64,000 nt of DNA from assembly GCF_029168945.1 (NCBI RefSeq), contig NC_083603.1:16926001-16990000 (forward strand). The letters are read 5' to 3'. Made by a program: the position numbers and the translations under genes. Below are positions 11,310-24,979 of the stretch, piece by piece (position 1 is the first letter of the stretch; every line of letters begins with the position of its first letter). This DNA comes from Cannabis sativa (taxonomy: Eukaryota; Streptophyta; Magnoliopsida; Rosales; Cannabaceae). The notes under the pieces are model-generated. The model searched no databases. It saw only the letters and a list, made by a program, of their open reading frames with translations, and was not told the origin of the DNA.

Positions 11310-13460
11310 ATTAAAATATTACTTTGTGAATTTATGTTATAATAAAATATTAAAAATAAAAGAATTAAGGAGAAAAAATATAGTTTTGGAGAGATTTTAA
11401 AGTGTCATGTCACATTTTCATTCCTCTCCTTTATATATACATATTGATGATTATTATGTGTTTTTTTAAAAAAATAATAATAATTAATTTATGATAGATA
11501 TATTTATGGAAAAATTATTAAAATCATAGTAAAATATTAATTTGTAAATTTATGTTATAATAAAATTTTAAAAATGAGAGAATTAAGGAGGAAAAAAATA
11601 GCTTTAGAAAGATTTTAGAGTGTCATGTCACCGCTTCATTCCTCTCTTTTATATATTTTATGTTTTCTTTTATATATTTATATATTGGGGTGACTATTCA
11701 ATGGTTACATTTTTATTGTAACCATATGGTTACATTTTTCTTTGACCTGTAATAGCAGGTTACTAATAGGTAGACTTTCCTTTTTTAAAATTAATTAATT
11801 AAATAGTAGACATTCTTTTTTTAGAATTAATTAATTATAATTAACTATTTTCTTAAAATAATTAATTAAATATTCAACAAGACTTCTTTTAGCAATTAAT
11901 ATTTATATTTAAATCCTTACTTGAATTATTTTAATAATTAAGCCCTTTAATTATAATATTTACAATAAAATTTATTTTTTTTACAAAAATTAAACTTCTT
12001 TTGACACAAATTACAATGCTCTTCTTATAATAAATTTTCAAATAATTAGTTATTTTTAAATAATATTTAATTATTTTGTTACAATTATATGAACTAAGTA
12101 TGAGGCCTCAAGCTAATCAATCGATTACAAGTGCAGCTATTTTTTTTCTAAAAAATCCTTCAACTTATTTCATTTTTTACTTTTTAAATATTTAAATAAA
12201 AAAATAAATAATTAAGTGAAATAATTTAAAATTAAGATTACAAGTATAATAAAATTTAAATTATGAAATTATATGTGTATAAGTTTAAATTATAAAAAGT
12301 TTTGCTATAAAATTTTAAATAATTTAAGTATAAAAAAATAAATTGCTAAAAGATCCTTATATAGTAATAAATTGCAAAAAATTAATTAATAATTATAATT
12401 AATTTAATTCTAAAATATAATTAATCTTAATTAAAGTTTTATAAGGAAATAAATTATTAGGTTACTTTCAGGTTACAAGTTATTTATTATTTATTTTTAT
12501 TTAATTTCCAAATTAATCACAACCATTCCATAGTAATCCAATGGCTTAAAAAAATGTAACCATGATGGTTATAATAAAAATGTAACTATTGAAACCTCTT
12601 CCTTATATATTGATATTAATATTGATGATTATAATTGTATCTTATTTTTTTTTTAATAAGTCAAAAACGTACATATTAAAGTTATTATTTTTATATTATT
12701 ATTATATTTTTTATTAAAAAAAAACCAAAAACGTTAAGGTATATATATTGATTGATATTTTATGTATGTATATAAATAAAATTTAGGATTAATTATGTTT
12801 GATTTAAGTTTTAATATTTTTTTAGAATTTATTTTTTATTTTCAAACTTTTTTTTGAAATATTTTATATTCTTATAAAAAAATTATTAAAATAATAGTAA
12901 AATATCAATTTATAGATTTATGCTTTATTATAGAAAAATTATTGAAATAATAGTAAAATATCAATTTGTAGATTTATGTTTTAATAAAATATTAAAATTG
13001 AGAAAATTAGGGAGAGAATAAAAAAATAGTTTTAGAGTGATTTTAGAATTTAATGTCACCACCCTATATTTTTCCTTTATATATATTGATTGAAAATTGA
13101 TTGACAGACTATTATAGTTTTTTTAAATTTATGTATGTATATAAATAATAATTATTTTTTTGGAATATTTTTTAAATTGATTGACAGACGATTAATTATA
13201 TTTGATTTCAGTTTTAATATTTTTTTGTTTGGAATTATTTTTTATTTTCTAATTTTTTTAAGATATTTTATATTTTTATAAAAAAAATTATTAAAATAAT
13301 AGTAAAATATAATTTGTAGATTTATGATTTTTTTTATAGTAGTAAGATTTATAGATTTATGCTTTAATAAAATATTAAAATTGAGAATTATGGAGAGAAG
13401 ATATAAGTTTAGAATAATTTTAAAATGTCATATCACCGCCTCATACTTTTCATTTATATA
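11310..13460. repeat. Reiterated AT-rich unit downstream of copy 1
   Basis: A unit of roughly 150-200 bp recurs at about 11310-11440, 11505-11660, 12880-13090 and 13285-13460. Each has an aaattattaaaat...tagtaaaatat block, then a ttagagtgtcatgtcac-like block and an atatattga end. No gene. The first units are shared with the copy 2 flank (about 57400-58173). Confidence 0.6.
11687..12602. mobile_element. Mutator-like non-autonomous transposon, 9-bp TSD
   Basis: A 916-bp insertion present only in the copy 1 unit. Identical 9-bp repeats ttatatatt flank it (11678-11686 and 12603-12611), and copy 2 (about 57775-57795) preserves the uninterrupted site. The terminal inverted repeats are about 38 bp and imperfect, with a shared gttacatttttatt block. 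It has no coding capacity. It inserted after the gene duplication. Confidence 0.85.
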
Positions 13461-14097
13461 TATATAAATATATTGATTTTATTGATATTTTAATGTGATT
13501 TCATATTTTATTAATTAACTAATCATCTTATAATTAAAATTAATAAATAAAATAAAAAAAAATAATCAAAGTTTAAAATAACCAAAATATCAAGTTTGTT
13601 GACAAATCAATTTTTTAAACTCAAAACCTATTAATATCTAAAATCAATTTAAATTAATAAAAATTAATTTTAATCTGATAATTAGATTTATATTTGAAAA
13701 ATAAAATTCTACACAAAAATCTACTAAAATTTAAATTTTATTTCATTAAAAATAATTTTTAAAAGTTGAAAAGATTGAAAAAAAAAATGGCAAATAAAAT
13801 TGCCCTTTTTCGCGCATGTAAAGGTTTAACCCGACAAATTTTTCAAAACTTAAGAAAAAATCATATCTTTTAAAATTTTAATCTTCTGTAGAAGCCTAAA
13901 TTAATTAATTTTTCATCTATTTTCTAGAAAAAATACTTTCAGTACAAAAATAAAAATATTTTTGTTAAAAATTTATAATTAACATACAATCATCAATTAA
14001 ACACATAAACCAACATGAACACATATAAATCATTAAAATTATCATTTTAAATCTATATTTCATGAAAATAAATTATTACTGTGGCTTTGAGACCAGT
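13460..14097 (-). mobile_element. Truncated internal region of copia-like element A
   Basis: AT-rich. Just before the LTR at 14098 it has a gtggctttgagaccagt motif equivalent to the primer-binding region beside the right LTR of the 16-29 kb copia element. The preceding bases also resemble that element's leader. No protein-coding sequence is recognisable. The element continues no further to the left, so it is a truncated relative on the minus strand. Confidence 0.5.
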
Positions 14098-15917
14098 TGT
14101 TAGAAATTATTTTACCAGGATCTGAGTTTACTAACAAGTGTTGGATTATGTTCTATAATCTAACACCCTAAACATGAATTCCTAAAGTAATGAAAATAAA
14201 CACATATAAAGTTTAAAAAACCTTACATTAGTGGCAGTGGAATGTTATAGATCATTCCATTCAGACCCCTAACCCTTATTCCTTTCTGTCGCAAAGTAAT
14301 AACAAGATCTGAACTTGGATCTCCTTTAAGTGTTGGATTTTACAATCTTCCACACTATGATTGAGTACTTGACTTGATATGAGTGGGTATGTACTCTTCA
14401 CAAGGGATTCAAAATTTAATGAAGAAGAAGAGGGAAAAGGATTTCGAAAGAGCTATTGAAGGAGGCTCTCAATTTCTAATTGTCTGACAAAGAATGAAAA
14501 CTAGGTTATATGAAGTGGATGAGAATGTCAGGCATCTTATTCGTTTTATAGTATTTCAACTAGGGTTTAGGATTTAAATTATATGGAATAAAAAAGATAA
14601 AAAAATGGCTAAAAATAGCTTAAGTGGTCGGCCATACATAGTGGACCCCACTAGTTACAATTTTACTATTTTATTTAACAATTTATCTTTTCTTTCACTA
14701 ATGTCATATTTTCTAATTTCAATCCTATAAATGTCAAAACTATTTACTTAATAATTATAAATAATTATTAAATAAAATTCACATTTTAACTTATTTATTA
14801 ATTAGACCTTACAAAGTCTCTCAATTAACAAATAAACCCTAAAACTTCTTTTGTTCACAATTATGCCAGTGAAAATTCATAAATAAGACATAGTCTAATT
14901 TAGAATTATAATTGATTAATTAAAATCAATTAACTGGGTCTACAATAGTATTATCTCAACTAGTGTGGGGACCATGAGCCTATATAATCAAGCTTCCAAT
15001 AAGCAGTTCTAGAATTTACTAAGTAAATTCTCTAACTTATTAATTCCTCATAACTCCACTATAGATTCAGCATTGCACTCTTAATTTTATAGAACACTTT
15101 ATATGCTCCAAGATATAGATACGTTATTAATTATCCATTATTATAATCCAAATAATCAAAGATCCTCTATAGATTATCTACATCGAGTAGAAAAAAATTT
15201 ATCGTTCTACCCTTCAATGTATTTTATCAAACACTTAGCTAATTGTAAATGATATTTAGTAAACCAATATAATTACAGAAATGAGACCTCAATCATTTAT
15301 CGCGTTAAACCAAGCTAAAAGAAAATTATCATTTCATTTCTAAATACTTGTCGAAGTTGTAGATTCTATATATATGATTAGTGCTCCCACTCAATTATAC
15401 TACCATGTTTCTAAGATGTAAGTATTGGGCCTATCTAATTGGTCAGCTTTAATGAACAACTCAATGAACACAAATAATACATTTAAGCCAGAACTTAACC
15501 ATCTCAGGATTAAAATCTATTGACCTAAGATCAACTAAGTGATATTGACTTAGATAGATATAACGGTAAGTTTATGATTTCTTATCCAATGTCAATATCA
15601 GTCCAGTCCAATGTATACTCCATACATTCGATGCTAGCATATTTTGCCAATGCCCTAGAAAGGAAATAATACTTATCCAAGTTGTAAGTAAACTTTATCA
15701 CTGATTATCATGTTAGTGTAAATCTAGTGTACTGACAAATCATGAGACAAAAACTTTGAAACATATAATCATGATTATATTCCACTGTGTCGACAATACT
15801 ATAATCATGAATAACTATATTTTATGGATTTAATATAATTTATACATTAAACATATAATCATAAAAGTAATCATGTGAACTATGAACCATAAAATGATTT
15901 CTAATCTTTTATTAATT
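14098..15917 (-). mobile_element. LTR of truncated copia-like element A
   Basis: It is similar along its length to the LTRs at 16162-18018 and 27444-29280 (same order of blocks, beginning TGTT and containing agcagttctagaattta). It lacks roughly the last 60 bp, where a TGTAACGCCC sequence begins at 15918. It is more diverged from those two LTRs than they appear to be from each other. Confidence 0.75.
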
Positions 15918-16161
15918 TGTAACGCCCTAATCTATAAGGACGCCACGTGTGTAATTTTATAAACTAGTTTAATACTAGTAGAATAATTAATTATTAAAAA
16001 CCGTAATAATATTAAAAGCTTGACTAAAATAAAATACTAAAAACGGACATTATAACGGCATAAAAAGTGTGTTCCGAGGATCTCTATTATAAAAAGTTTT
16101 GCTAAAGAAATATATACGACAACCATTTAAACACAAAATCAAAATACACAGCACATACAAC
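15918..16161 (+). mobile_element. LTR-like sequence, left piece, split by copia insertion
   Basis: It begins TGTAACGCCC, a common start of plant Ty3/gypsy LTRs. It breaks at the copia insertion (target ACAAC 16157-16161) and continues at 29281. No coding. Confidence 0.5.
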
Positions 16162-18407
16162 TGTTGGAATTATTTTACCAGGATCTGGATTTACTAACAA
16201 GTATGTTGTTTAACATCCTAATATGAATTTCTAAAACAATGAAATAAACACATAAGGGTTTAAGAAAACCTTACATTGGGTGTAGCGGAATATAATGACT
16301 CCTTCCGTCCAGATCTCTAGCCATTGATTCCTTTCTGTAGCAGAGCATTATCAAGATCTGAACCTGGATCTCTTTCTCTCCTTCTTAAGCCCGATTCTCC
16401 TTCTTGTTGATTGGATTCTTCACAGTCTTACACACTATGATTGAGGACCAACTTGATGTGTATGGGCACTTACTCAATCACTAATGGCTGAATAATATTT
16501 GTGAAGAGAGGACTATAGTGTTTTCAAAATTGAAGAAGAAAGAAGAAGGAAGAGATCTCATCTAAGTTTTTAGCTTTGGAGGCATTAGTTGGGTAATGAG
16601 ACCATAGCATTCCTTTTATACTATTCTTCAATAGGGTTAGGGTTGAATTATATGGATTAAAAAAGAATAAAATATTGGGCAAAAATAACTTGTTGGCCGT
16701 ACACTTCAAAGGGCCAATCTCTAGTTACAATTTTGACACTTTATTTCAACCACTTATTCTTATTTTCAATAATACCATATTTTCCAATTCAAACCTATAA
16801 ATGCCAAAACTATTTATTTAATAATTAAAATAATTATCAAATAAAATTGTCATTTATGAAATTTATTAATTAGATTCCATAAAGTCTCTTAATTAACAAA
16901 TAAACCCCAAAACACTATTTCTCCACAATCAAGTCATAACATAGTGAAAAATTCATAAATTAGACATAGTCTAATTTTAGAATTATAATTGATTAATTAA
17001 AATCAATTAACTCAGTCTTACAAGCAGTATGGTCTCAACTAGTATGGGACCATGGGCCTATATAACCGAGCTTCCAATAAGTAAATCCAATAACTTATTA
17101 ATTCATCATTGCATCCACTCATAGAACTTAGAATTGCACTCTAAGTCATATAGAACGCTCTATATGTTCGACATAGATACACTATAAATTATCCATTGTT
17201 ATAATCCCAATAATCAATGATCCTCTATAGATGATCTACATTGCATAGGGATAAAATTACTGTTACACCCTTTCAATGTATTTTATCCTTAAAACACTTG
17301 CCACCTATAAATGATATTTTAGTAAAATAAAATAATCACTAAAATAAGATCTCAACCATTTATCTCTATTTAGCAAGCTCGAAAGAAATCATCGTTTCAC
17401 TTCTAAATACCTATAGAAGCTATAGATTCCATATCTATGTTTAGCGCTCCCACTTTATTGTACTACTGTGTTCCCAAAATGTACGTATCACACTGACCAA
17501 AAAGTAGGCTTAACTAACAAATCAAAGAACAAGAATAACACTCTTGAGATCGAACCTAATCATGTCAGGATTAAGATCATTTGATCTAGGATCAACTAGG
17601 TGATATTGAATTGAATAGATATTACGGTAAATTTATCATATCTAATCAAAGCTCAATATCAGTCCCTTCCAATTTATACTCCATACATTCGATACTGGTA
17701 AACTTTGCCAATGCCCTGGAAAGGACATACCACTTATTCAAGGTGTAAGAATACCTATCGCTGATTATCATGCCAGTCTAAATCTAGTGGGCTAACACAT
17801 CAGGGAATTAAAATTTTGAACATATAATCATGATTATATTCCACTATGCTGACGACATTATAATCATGAACAAATACATATGTTCTGGACTTAATAGAAT
17901 CTATAATCATGAAATAAATCATGTGAACCATACAACATAAAATGTTATTTCTGATCTTTATTAATTAGTAAATCTGATTATATTGAAATGAGTTTTATTT
18001 AGGGTACAAAACTCAACAAACTCCCACTTGCACTAATATAAAACAAAAAGTGCATTTCAAATAATCTCAACAACTTGATATCCAAATCAAGTGTAGTATG
18101 TAGTATTCTCTCCATAATAGGATCTGAAAGGTTGTATTCAATACAACCTTTTCTCCACCATTATATTTCCTTAATCAAAAAATACTTGATATTGTGAAAT
18201 TCCTCTCTATATGTCTACTCCTCTATGGATACTGGATTCTATACGTTTGGGCAACTACTTTTGTGTTAGTCAAGAAGTAACACTAGTAGTTAATAAATGT
18301 TGGAACAAATGCCAAAAATGTATAGAACTTCCTTAGACTGAATAAGCATCTTTCCTGTAACTTTAACATTCAGTCTCTCTGGTAGACTTAGAGACTTTAG
18401 ATAGGTT

Positions 18408-18547
18408 TTTACACTTCTCCAAAATCACTAGTCCACCCCCAGAGTAATCACCATCTCATCAGCAGACTTTCTAGCACTTTACACTTCTCCAAAATCACTA
18501 GTCCACCCCCAGAGTAATCACCATCTCATCAGCAGACTTTCTAGCAC
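18408..18547. repeat. Perfect 70-bp tandem duplication
   Basis: 18408-18477 is repeated without visible change at 18478-18547 inside the decayed copia pol. The identity implies that the duplication is much younger than the surrounding decay. Confidence 0.9.
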
Positions 18548-19254
18548 TAAGGCAAGTCTAGAAATTTGATTTGGTGTAGTCTAAGAGTATTAAATACACC
18601 CTTATCGACTAACATATAGTTCCTCTTCTTAATCTTAAGATTCACTTGATTGTCTTCCAATGTTCCTTTCCTGAATTAATCTGATACCTACTCATTACTC
18701 CCACTCAACAGCAGGGGTCTGGTCTAAGACATACTAAAGCATATCTGAGACCTCTCAGTGTTGATTCAAGGAATTCTTTCATGGCTTTTATCTTTTCTGG
18801 AATAGTAGAAACTTTTCCTTAGATAAATAAAATCTATATCTAGAAGTCGAGAAGCTTCTATAGATTGCCATTAGAAAAATGCTCCAGCATCTTACTAAAG
18901 CAAGTTGCTTGCACTAGAGTAAGTAAATTACCAGGCATACCACAAGCCATAGGTTTAGATAAACTCAAACCTATAATACTAGGAACAGGAAGTTTTGTTA
19001 AGTCCATTGAATAGACTTATTAACGAAAATTTCCTTTCTTGTCCTTGTAATAGAAAACTTTTGGTTACTCCATATGAATGGTTTTAACCATTGTTCTCTT
19101 GGCTTTGCTTCTTAGTTTCTTATTCTGACAATCCATTACTTGTTTAAACTAACAATGGATTTTCATCACAAGTGTCTTCCAAGTCATAACAGGGTGAATT
19201 CCTTGAAACTCTCCCACTACGACAAGGTACCGTGAATTTTGTCTAAGAATCTAA

Positions 19255-19575
19255 GTGCATGTTTGGCATCATAACTAAAAAAACTGTTTTTTGTTTTTAA
19301 AAACAGAAAATTGTTTTTAAAAACAATTTGGCTTTGTTTGGCCTTGTTTTTTAAAAACAGTTTTTAGAAAACAAAGTTACAAAAAACAAGAATTTTGAAA
19401 ACAACAAAATATTATTTTCTGTTTTAAAAACCAATTCACTTTTGGTCCATATTGTTTTTAAAAATCACTAACCAACCGTGACTTGTGTTTTAAAAACTTC
19501 AAAAACTATTTTTTGTTCTCATTTCTAAAAATAATTTTTTAAAACAAAAAACAGAAAACAATACCAAACATGCTC
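19255..19575. mobile_element. Tourist-like MITE inside copia element
   Basis: 321 bp with ends GTGCATGTTTGG and CCAAACATGCTC (inverted repeats) and TAA on both sides (19252-19254, 19576-19578). A 3-bp TAA target is typical of PIF/Harbinger elements. The interior is rich in tttttaaaaac palindromes. No coding. Confidence 0.75.
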
Positions 19576-20929
19576 TAAATGGTATTGTCCTCTTCGATTG
19601 TGTCAAAACAACAAAGGCAGTGGGATCATCTTATTTTGGATAAGATGATAGAACACTTTTGGAATCAATAGAAAAAAAATATCTCCTTTATTTGCTACTT
19701 TGTTTTTCTGACTTAGTCATTTTCTTAGAAAAGTAGTATTCGTTAAAACAAACACTTTCTTATCTAATGACCGTGGGATAGTCCACCCCTAATCATTTAG
19801 AATAGCTAACAAACATGCAAACCTTGGTTAACAGTTCTAGCTTTTCTTAAGATTACGATTAGGTCATCCATGCTACTAGTAATGGTTTACACTAAGTACA
19901 CCACCATTCCATCATTCTGAAATTTTCCTATCACTAGGATATATCCCTAGAAGGAGTTAGGCAACAACTAGTAACTATTCATAGACCTTATACTATCATC
20001 AATATGAAAATTGAATTTCTAGGGAGGTAAGTTTGGATATAATTCAAAAAATCAACTTAATGATCTTTGAACAGCATATCGACTAAATATTTCTCCACCC
20101 CTATCAGTTCGCAAGATCTTTAACCACTTACCTTAATGGTTTTTTACCATTGATAGAAATTCATGAAATTTTTCAAACATTTCAAATTTCTGTGCTTAAG
20201 GTAAAATCTAGAGTGATCGTCTTAAGAATATAACGAAAACTCATATCCACCCCTGAATGTACATCCATCTGCGAATGAGATGAACTTACTTTCAGTGGAT
20301 ATAGGCATATTGACTCTTTGCAGAGAAGGATCTTGTCAAAACCACTATGAACAAGATACAAATGCCATAGATTTATAAACTATGTGGTTGTGGTCTTTTG
20401 ATGACTTAGGTATAGTTACATCAAAGACTTCTTAGAATAGTGTAAGTGGATCCTGGTCACAGAATACTAAACTCATATTCCATACTTTAAACATACAGTT
20501 TGAATCTATTGAAAGAAAGTGGATATTAAACACTTGTGAAAGTGTAACTGTATTGTATTCTGGAAATAAAAATAAAAATTTCTATTTGGAATCTAAAATT
20601 TAAATTCAAAGACTTAAATTTATACCAAATATACATGAGTATTCTTCTCTCTTGGACCAACACTACTAATCTAACTCTAAGTTTAATTTGCCTAAAGTAA
20701 GCATATATAAGTAGGAGATTTTAAGATTGAGGATTTATATCATTTCGGGATAGAATATTGGGAATATAATCATATGCGCCATTTAGTTTCTTAAGAGAAA
20801 ATAGAATGACATTATATGTTTATAAACCATTCATCGAATGATATATATATATATATATATATATATTTAAGCTAATTCGAAATGAATAAGCTAAGAGGAA
20901 TGAGTAAAGGATAATTTCGAATTTAAAAT

Positions 20930-21470
20930 AAGAATCCAACAATGTCTCGGTAGGCAAGAGTCAAAGTTATTCTTATTTGTATAATCTTCTTGTTTCATAT
21001 TGTAAATACTTGTCTAAGATGTCATCAATTGATGAACAGCTAGATATTGCATTTACAAATATTTATCTATCGAGATCTAATACTGTTATGTTTGTCTAAT
21101 GGATGACAATTCATTAGGATTTGTCCCAATAAAAAACAACAAGCTAAGTTAGACCAACAATGAATATTTCAAAATTAAACTACAATTAATAACATAAAAC
21201 AACATAGTTCAATATAAATTCCAACACAATTCAAAAATTATCAAGCATTTAGCAAATAACAAAGACATGTGAAAATATAAAATAGGCACATCTTAAATAA
21301 TTTCTAAGGTTTCCAACAAACTGATACAGTGTCCCGGTAGGCAAGAGTCAAAGTATCATTCATTGAATAGAGTTGTCAACTCATCTAAAATGGATACCAT
21401 TCTAGCAACCTTTTATTCGGTCAAAATAAGAATCCAACGTTGTCCCGGTAGCCGAGAGTCAAGGTTATCT
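20930..21470. repeat. Three spaced copies of a gtcccggtaggcaagagtc-like motif
   Basis: Similar motifs of about 24 bp occur at about 20942-20968, 21330-21355 and 21438-21465, twice preceded by aagaatccaac. They lie in the non-coding part of the copia element. Function unknown. Confidence 0.6.
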
Positions 21471-21719
21471 TATTTTATGAGCTTCCACCATTGTTTCATA
21501 TTTCGTAAATTTATCTCTAAGTAGTCACCGTAGGGGAAAGTCTAATAGAGACGAAAACTTACAAAATACTTATCATATGAGATCTTACAGTATTAAATGC
21601 TTTCAACGAATAACCATCCATAAGGGGGACAAAGTCTAGCGTCTCGAGGTTATATTGAAAACATTTAACTATTGTAAGACCAACAATGGAGATCGAATAT
21701 CCTTATAACTAAAAGCTCA

Positions 21720-22937
21720 TTATTTTAAAGAGTTGTATTTTCTTTGATACTTATTTTAATCTATTTATTTTAATATAATATTTATTTAATTAAAATTACC
21801 AATTTAGAATTAAATTCTAAATATAAATTTTAATATAATATTTATAAAATTATACTTAAGGAAGATCTGGAAAAATAAATTATTTTCCATTCTTAGTATT
21901 AATTTTCCAATAAATATTTAGAAAATTATTCAATTTAAGTTGCTTCAAAATTAATTTAAATTAATTTACAACTCAAATTTAATTTTCTATAAATATATAT
22001 TACATTTCGAAAAATTAAAGTATCTAAGGATACAATTTTCGAAAATGTATTAAAATAAAATAAAATAAATCTTGAAAAATTATTTCAATTTATGTTGGTC
22101 CAAAATTAATTAAAAATTAATTTTCAACACAAATATAATTTTCCTATTTAATTAAATATTAAGAAAAATTATCAAATATTTAAGTATCATGATGAAAATC
22201 AACTTAAATATTAATTTTCTATTTAATTAAATATGACTAGAAAATACTTCAAGCAAACAGAGAATAATTATCTAGATTTCATTGACTAATTAATTTATTT
22301 TCTAATAATAATATATTTTAGTTTATTCATTTTAATTAATCATTTAAATGCAAAAATATAATGACTTAAGCTGGTCCAAAATTAAAATAAATAATTTTCA
22401 ACTTTAATCTATTTTTCAAGAAAAATTCAAAATTTTCTGCATTTAAGAAATGCAATTTCGAATTTATAAAAAAAAAAATGATTAATAAAATAAAAAAAAA
22501 TATTTGAAAATTATTCAAATTTAAGTTGTTCTGAAATTAAAGATTTCCAACTTAAAATAATTTTCTATTTAATTAAATGTCATGCAAATAATAATATTTA
22601 AGTATCAAGAATGAAATCAACTTAAATATTTTATTTTCAATTTAATTTTTTTTTTTTTTTGAAAAATATTTTCAATTTAATTAAATGTATTAAATACAAG
22701 AATTAAATAATCAAGTATAAAAGAAACTTAATTATTAATTCAAATTTAATACTAGGAAAATATTTTTTATTTAAGTTGGTTCAAAATTAATTAAAATAAA
22801 TAATTAATTTTCAACTTAAAATATTTTCTTAATTAAATATTAGAAAATATAACTAGTACTAGAAATAACTATCTAGAATATTTCTCATTAACTAAGTGTT
22901 TTTCTAAAATTAACTTTAAAATATTAATGAAAATAAA
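21720..22937. repeat. Degenerate AT-rich repeats in copia interior
   Basis: A block of the form ttaagttggt-caaaattaa...ttttcaacttaaa...tttaattaaat recurs about five times (near 21930, 22085, 22365, 22510 and 22770) with variable spacing. No gene is seen. Confidence 0.55.
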
Positions 22938-23879
22938 GGGAAATTTGAATTTCCATACTTAAAATACCTTATAATTTTTCTCCTAAATGCATAGTTATTA
23001 AAATTTGGCATATATGACCACTTTACTAATTTCTCAAAACTACCCCTCACATTTCAAATCACATCTCAGCCTCACTCTTCCTCTCTCTCAATTTACCTAC
23101 ACTCACGGCAACCAACCCACGAAATCCCCAACCCGCAGCAGACGTCGTCGCTCAACCCACGGCCGTCCACGGTGAACCCAGGACCGTCGACGCTCAACCC
23201 CGACCGTCAACGCTCAACCGGCGACCACTCCGAGGCGACCCGAAGCGAAAATGGGATTCGAATCTGTCCGTGAATGGAGAAGAGGCATTTCGGATCTAGG
23301 GAAGAAGATGGTGAAGGTCTGATGGTCCGACTTAGGGGTCCGATGGTCCGATTGATAGTGTGCATCGGGCCAATGCATCAGACCCATAAGTCGGACCATC
23401 GGACCTTCACCATCTTCTTCACCATCGGATTAGGAGTTGGGTTCAATTGTTGTTCTGTGGCTATATACTTTTTCAGTATTAATCATAGAGAGAGACATCT
23501 ATTAAAAATCAAACTGAGTTGTTTTTTTTTTGGGCTTTTTTCATAAATGTACAACAAAAATAACATAATTACAAAAAATGTGCAAAAAAAAAATTATTTT
23601 AAAAACTTATACATTTTGAAAACTTATTACATGAAACCATACATTTTAATCATTAAATAATAAAATATATTTATTAAAACTCAAAATAAACAATTTTGTA
23701 AAATTAATTAAATAATTTTATAAAAATAAACAAGTTAAATATTTTTTTATTAAAATATAAATGTTTATTATCTATTTTAGTATGAATTATTATTATTTGA
23801 TAAGATTTTTTTAATAAAATACAATATCAAAATTATAAACATTAATGTATATAAATATAAATCAATATTTAAAATTACT

Positions 23880-24482
23880 AAAAATAAACATAACACATAG
23901 AGTGATATAATAAACATATGTGAATATTATTATTTTGTTTATTAAATTAGTATGTTCAATAAATAGAAAACAAAATAAACATATATATACAAAGTATTTT
24001 ATCTTATTAGTATGTTTATTATAATTGTAAACATAAAAATAGACATAACTAATTTATACTATACTAAAATAAGTATATTTTCTTTGTATTGTTCTATATA
24101 TTAATTATTTTCTAATGAGTTAATGAACGAATTTTCTATTGAAGTATAATTCTTACATCAAAAAATAAATAAACAAACATAACTTTATAAACTCCAAAAA
24201 TTATTTAATTAAAAAAAATAAACATGGCACAATAAACAAAGAAAAAGATAAAGATAAATAATTTTTTTTAAAAAAAATATATATTATTTATTTTCTAAAA
24301 AATTACTAAAAAATAAACATAACACACATAGAGTGATATAATAAACCTATGTGAATATTATTATTTTGTTTATTAAATCAGTATGTTTAATTAATAGAAA
24401 ATAAAATAAACACATATATAAGATATTTTATATTATTAGTATGTTTATTATAATTGTAAACATAAAAATAAACATAACAAAT
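23880..24482. repeat. Direct repeat pair within the Mutator-like element
   Basis: About 23880-24055 and 24308-24482 are similar throughout, sharing an aacacatagagtgatataataaac block and a gtatgtttattataattg block. AT-rich and non-coding. Confidence 0.65.
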
Positions 24483-24979
24483 ATTACCATATATATAATA
24501 ATCAATAATTATTACCATTTATATATTATAAAAAAAATTGAAAAAAGGTTTTTAATTATATATAAAAATGTATGAGAAAATGATAATATGTTTTTTTCAC
24601 ATATTTTGTAATTAATTAATATAATGTATACAAAATTGTAAAATGTCCTTTTTTTTTCTTTGAGATTTCAATCTTAATCTCTGTGTTTTTAATTTTCCTT
24701 TAATATTGGTAGTGCGACTGTGTGGCTATAGCGTGTTGTATATTACTTTCAGTGTTGTATATTTTATTAATTATAATATCTTTTCATTCATAAAAAACTT
24801 TGGAAGCTGTTTCTAATATTTAAAAGTTATAATATCTTGTGAAAATTTAATCATTTTTTTAAGAAAAAAAAAATCAATAAATATCTCATCTTTACTTTGA
24901 ATTGTATGGGTTTGATTTTATTTTGTCAAGGTTCCAACTAACAAATAATTCATCTATTTTTTCAGTGTTTAACAATTCA

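Larger units (their letters stand above)
18400..20400 (-). pseudogene. Decayed copia polyprotein (integrase and RT remnants)
   Basis: On the minus strand near 20160-20080 a stretch reads WLKILRTDRGGEIF, matching the copia integrase LRTDRGGE signature. Near 18740-18620 it reads VGVMSRYQ and SGKEHWKTIK, matching the conserved C-terminal part of copia reverse transcriptase (RPD...VSRY, GKEHW). Many stops and frameshifts interrupt it, so no open frame longer than about 60 residues survives. The order (integrase before RT on the minus strand) is the copia order. Only remnants are present. Confidence 0.7.
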
